From JBGQBN01 sp041494805 (lineage in GTDB: Bacteria > Acidobacteriota > Terriglobia > Terriglobales > Acidobacteriaceae), in the NCBI GenBank assembly GCA_041494805.1, contig JBGQBN010000061.1:1-25604 (forward strand): a DNA stretch of 25,604 nt, read 5' to 3'. Positions 23,605-25,604 of the stretch are shown here, piece after piece. Each line of letters starts with the position of its first letter. The stretch's first letter is position 1. A program made the translations under genes and the position numbers. The notes under the pieces are model-generated. The model did not search any database. It worked only from the letters and a program-made list of their open reading frames with translations, and was not told the DNA's origin.

Positions 23605-23668
23605 GCCGAGCTGGCTCGGCCGGACGGGCCAGCCTGCCCCTGAGCGAAGCCGAAGAGCCCGTCCCCAC
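23605..23668. repeat. GC-rich interspersed repeat before ftsI
   Basis: GGACGGGC and GCCCGTCC arms enclose a loop with GGCTTCGCTC. The end GTCCCCACAC resembles the flank of the 14295 palindrome. It occupies most of the space between the ftsL stop and the chosen ftsI start, and explains the odd Arg/Leu/Pro-rich reading in the longer frame. Confidence 0.55.
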
Positions 23669-23677
23669 ACAACCTGC

Positions 23678-24145
23678 TTACCGCGCTGAAATCACCGAAA
23701 CCGGAGCCGCGCTGGCCAGGATCGGGGCACCGCCATCCGGCAAAGCTACATCCATGCGGATGACCTGGCCCGCCTGGGGAGATTGCAGCCCGAACTTCCG
23801 GGCCAGCATATCAATCCGCTCGGGATCGCGCAGCGAGGCTTCTTCCAGCCGCAGAGCGCGGTTCATCTCGGCCAATCCGTCACGTTGGGTCTTCAGCGAC
23901 TCGATCTTGTATCCGTATTCGATGGCCTTGTAGTGCTGCCAGGCGAAGGTCATCACCAGCAGGAACAGGCAGCCTAGCGCGATGCCAAATTGCTTCATCT
24001 CGCGGCTGCGATTGGGGTCCTCGACTTTTACCAGGCGCGAATTGTCAATCGGCTTGGCAAAGTAGATTTCCGGTGTGCCGGTCCAGCACGGACGGCGCCG
24101 GCTGGTAGGAACTGCTCCCTGTGCTGCCACCGCCCCTGCTGCCAT
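23678..24145 (-). CDS. ftsL: FtsL-like divisome protein
   Basis: The 155-residue protein has a cytoplasmic head of about 50 residues, one membrane helix (53-70, FGIALGCLFLLVMTFAWQ), a leucine/charge-rich coiled coil (75-105, IESLKTQRDGLAEMNRALRLEEASL) and DPERIDMLARKFGLQSP. The last is the conserved end of FtsL/DivIC-like proteins. Sequence identity in FtsL is low, so the call rests on this layout and on position between rsmH and ftsI. It should bind FtsQ and an FtsB-like partner and activate FtsWI. The start codon follows the stop of the 52-aa ORF directly (TAAATG). Confidence 0.88.
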   Translation of the reverse strand: MAAGAVAAQGAVPTSRRRPCWTGTPEIYFAKPIDNSRLVKVEDPNRSREMKQFGIALGCLFLLVMTFAWQHYKAIEYGYKIESLKTQRDGLAEMNRALRLEEASLRDPERIDMLARKFGLQSPQAGQVIRMDVALPDGGAPILASAAPVSVISAR

Positions 24146-24304
24146 TTACGCCACCCCGAGTAGATTCGGTTCGACCTGGCTGAGTTCGTACGGCGCGACG
24201 GCGTACCAGCACTCCAGCTGCGCCAATTCCGCTTGTTCGTGGGCATGCTGCTCGGCCCGTTCCACTGTCGCCATCAGTTCTTCAATCAATGTGCCCGTAT
24301 ACAT
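24146..24304 (-). CDS. 52-aa protein of unknown function, coupled to ftsL
   Basis: ATG 24304 has GGAGG six bases upstream, the best ribosome site in this part of the cluster. The stop TAA directly touches the ftsL ATG. The product has an N-terminal amphipathic helix rich in Glu and Ala (TLIEELMATVERAEQHAHEQAELAQLE) and a shorter tail with WYAVAPYELSQVEPNLL. There is no membrane segment and no known domain. Coupling and the good start argue for a real gene. It may be a cytoplasmic partner of the divisome, or mainly a coupling ORF that delivers ribosomes to ftsL. Confidence 0.7.
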   Translation of the reverse strand: MYTGTLIEELMATVERAEQHAHEQAELAQLECWYAVAPYELSQVEPNLLGVA

Positions 24305-24318
24305 CACCAACCTCCGTC

Positions 24319-24402
24319 CTACCTTCAATCTCTCCGGGACGACATCGAGAGAAGGTAGAGATTCATTTTTCGCCCTTTGTGTGAGAGGCGATGCCGTCCC
24401 GG
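24319..24402 (-). promoter_or_regulatory. Structured leader with overlapping, mutually exclusive helices
   Basis: In plus coordinates: helix 1 pairs CTACCTTC (24319-24326) with GAAGGTAG (24351-24358). Helix 2 pairs CCGGGACGACATCG (24334-24347) with CGATGCCGTCCCGG (24389-24402), 13 of 14 positions. Helix 3 pairs AATCTCT (24327-24333) with AGAGATT (24357-24363). One arm of helix 2 lies in the loop of helix 1 and the other outside, so they form a pseudoknot or compete. On the mRNA the whole lies 5' of the GGAGG site of the 52-aa ORF. A regulatory role is inferred. Confidence 0.5.
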
Positions 24403-24481
24403 AAACTTTTATCCCGGCCCACCATCAACGGCTGTGCCGGGTCCCTGGCTGGTTTTCCAGGGGTGAACTTTTCTAACCTCA

Positions 24482-24533
24482 GGGGCTAAAGCCCGGCCTC
24501 CTGCCGCGCTTACGGCACGGCTGAAGCCGTGCC
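24482..24533. repeat. GGCACGGCT palindrome, copy 4, with GGGGCTaaAGCCC
   Basis: GGGCT aa AGCCC (24483-24494) and GGCACGGCT ga AGCCGTGCC (24514-24533) lie 38 bp past the rsmH stop. Order and flanks match copy 3. No T-tract follows on the minus strand, so it is not a standard terminator. Confidence 0.8.
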
Positions 24534-24571
24534 CTTCCCGATCATGCCCTCCTGAAGGCTTTCAACTCGAT

Positions 24572-25573
24572 CTAAACCTTTTCCGCGGCGCGTAACTTCG
24601 CGCTGCGCGAACGCGGATTGCGATCCATCTCTTCTTCACCGGGGGTTACTGGCTTCTTGGTCAGTACCCTGTAGTAACCCTGCTTCATCCCCTCGCGAAG
24701 CGCATCTTTTACGATGCGATCTTCCAGCGAATGGAAGCTAATGATTACCAGCCTTCCGCCCGGTTTCAGCAGCTGCGGAGCCGCCGTCAGCAGGCTCTGC
24801 AGGTCTTTCAGTTCGTCGTTTACGAAGATTCGGAGTGCCTGGAAAGTTCTAGTCGCGGGATGAATTCTTCTTTCCGCCTGATTCATTGGCCGGGCCGCGG
24901 CCGATACGACGGCTGCAAGTTCCGCAGTCGATCGAATTGGCCGCGACCGGACAATGGCTCTGGCGATTCTCCGCGACCTCCTTTCCTCACCGAATTCGTA
25001 AATCAGATTGGCGAGTGTGACCTCGTCCACCTGGTTTACCACTTGTTCGGCGGTGCGCTCGGCTTGCGGATTCATTCGCATGTCGAGCGGTCCATCCGCC
25101 TGAAAACTGAAGCCTCGCGCGGCGTCCTGTAACTGCAGGCTGCTTACGCCCAGGTCGGCGATAATTCCGTCGATCGTCGTTGGTCGTTGGGCGTTGGCCA
25201 ACTCCGCAAACGATCCGTGCCTGAGTTCCACCGTCGGCCAGTCTGGCAAACCCTGTCGTTGGTCGTTGGTCGTTGGTCGTTGGGCCGAAGAAGCATCGCC
25301 AACGACCACCGACGAACGACCAACGACTAGTTTTTCTCGCGCGATTTCCAGCGCCGCCGGATCTTTATCGAGCCCAATCAAATGTCCCGGTGCGCCGAGG
25401 CGTCTTGCGATTTCGTAACTGTGCCCGCCCAGGCCCACCGTGGCGTCGATATACGTCCCGCCACGCTGTATGTTTAAAAAGTCGATCGCTTCTTTTAAAA
25501 GAACCGGAACATGGCCAGCTTCCCTGCCAGCATGCCCAACCCCCTGAGGGGTGTCTGTTAAACCCTCGTCCAC
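24572..25573 (-). CDS. rsmH: 16S rRNA m4C1402 methyltransferase RsmH (MraW)
   Basis: The 333-residue SAM-dependent enzyme N4-methylates C1402 of 16S rRNA. Motifs: HVPVLLKEAIDFL, DATVGLGGHSYEIA (SAM binding), GLDKDPAALEIA, DGIIADLGVSSLQLQDAARGFSF, DMRMNP, FQALRIFVNDEL and ISFHSLEDRIVK. GTG 25573 overlaps the mraZ stop by one base (TAGTG). Odd: between REKL and VELRHGSF are about 30 extra residues (83-113), and AQRPTT (128-133) lies before IDGII. Both are encoded by heptamer arrays, so repeats have grown in frame in a conserved gene. The site is a surface loop in the family, so activity is probably kept. Confidence 0.96.
   Translation of the reverse strand: MDEGLTDTPQGVGHAGREAGHVPVLLKEAIDFLNIQRGGTYIDATVGLGGHSYEIARRLGAPGHLIGLDKDPAALEIAREKLVVGRSSVVVGDASSAQRPTTNDQRQGLPDWPTVELRHGSFAELANAQRPTTIDGIIADLGVSSLQLQDAARGFSFQADGPLDMRMNPQAERTAEQVVNQVDEVTLANLIYEFGEERRSRRIARAIVRSRPIRSTAELAAVVSAAARPMNQAERRIHPATRTFQALRIFVNDELKDLQSLLTAAPQLLKPGGRLVIISFHSLEDRIVKDALREGMKQGYYRVLTKKPVTPGEEEMDRNPRSRSAKLRAAEKV
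25177..25197. repeat. Heptanucleotide array F inside rsmH
   Basis: Three 7-bp units, TCGTTGG, TCGTTGG, GCGTTGG. They encode NAQRPTT (about residues 126-133) on the minus strand. They are the same unit as array E 59 bp away. Confidence 0.8.
25256..25326. repeat. Inverted heptanucleotide array E inside rsmH
   Basis: Left arm: four perfect TCGTTGG units (25256-25283). Right arm: CCAACGA, CCACCGA, CGAACGA, CCAACGA (25299-25326), the reverse complement. The arms flank a 15-base loop and can form a long hairpin in the rsmH mRNA. They encode residues 83-106. Confidence 0.9.
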
Positions 25574-25604
25574 TAGATGCCCAGATCGTCGAGCGTCTTT
25601 TCAT
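25573..25604 (-). CDS. mraZ: MraZ, last nine codons (rest outside window)
   Basis: The minus-strand frame entering from the right edge reads EKTLDDLGI then TAG (25575-25573). Position directly before rsmH and the one-base overlap fit mraZ, the DNA-binding regulator that opens most dcw clusters. The peptide fits MraZ C-termini I know of from this phylum, but nine residues cannot prove it. Confidence 0.6.
   Translation of the reverse strand, partial: EKTLDDLGI

Noticed and set aside
23540..23668. N-terminal extension of FtsI from GTG 23668
   Set aside because: It translates a GC-rich interspersed repeat, and a start with a better ribosome site exists at 23539. Not excluded without protein data.
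24075..24476. Plus-strand open frame over the leader, 52-aa ORF and ftsL start
   Set aside because: It runs opposite a coupled gene pair and the structured leader; composition is Cys/Ser-rich without domain or ribosome site.
25256..25326. Heptamer arrays as a CRISPR array
   Set aside because: The units are 7 bp with no unique spacers, the arms are inverted, and they lie inside a coding frame.

Overview
The window carries most of a division and cell wall (dcw) cluster on the minus strand, from the last codons of mraZ at the right edge leftwards to ftsZ (about 25.6 to 6.8 kb). An accessory stretch follows at 1-6.7 kb. The DNA is GC-rich. The MurE DNPR motif implies meso-diaminopimelate peptidoglycan. 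The PASTA-tailed division PBP, a truncated Pkn-type kinase start, a TPR family starting with a TSC/ALLHSF-type motif and many GC-rich interspersed palindromes all resemble Acidobacteriota, class Terriglobia. That placement is inference from family resemblance; no rRNA or other taxonomic marker is present.

Dcw order in the direction of transcription: mraZ (partial) - rsmH - a 267-bp structured leader - a 52-aa ORF - ftsL - ftsI/PBP with PASTA - murE - murF - mraY - murD - ftsW - murG - murC - a 139-aa membrane-anchored protein of unknown function - ftsQ - ftsA - ftsZ. murB and ddl, often found between murC and ftsQ, are absent. The products make UDP-MurNAc-pentapeptide (MurC-F), lipid I and II (MraY, MurG) and the divisome (FtsL/Q/W/I/A/Z). 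Several junctions are tight: TAGTG between mraZ and rsmH, TAAATG between the 52-aa ORF and ftsL, ATGA between murE and murF. Other junctions are opened by repeats.

Left part: the 3' end of a small zincin-type metallopeptidase gene; a PIN toxin/UPF0175 antitoxin pair with a palindrome just upstream; a strong terminator placed before a PD-(D/E)XK endonuclease-like gene; a 2OG-Fe(II) oxygenase (minus); a secreted TPR protein (plus); a penicillin-binding transpeptidase-domain protein (minus); a Ser/Thr kinase gene truncated in its N-lobe; and a small exported protein convergent with ftsZ.

The most striking feature is the non-coding architecture. Heptanucleotide tandem arrays, often as inverted arms forming hairpins, sit at gene junctions and have also entered coding sequence, in frame, in rsmH and at the 3' end of murF. 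They coexist with GGCACGGCT-type REP-like palindromes, a 306-bp element with 29-bp inverted termini, and a rsmH/52-aa-ORF leader whose helices overlap and exclude one another or form a pseudoknot. These are the best candidates for something undescribed.
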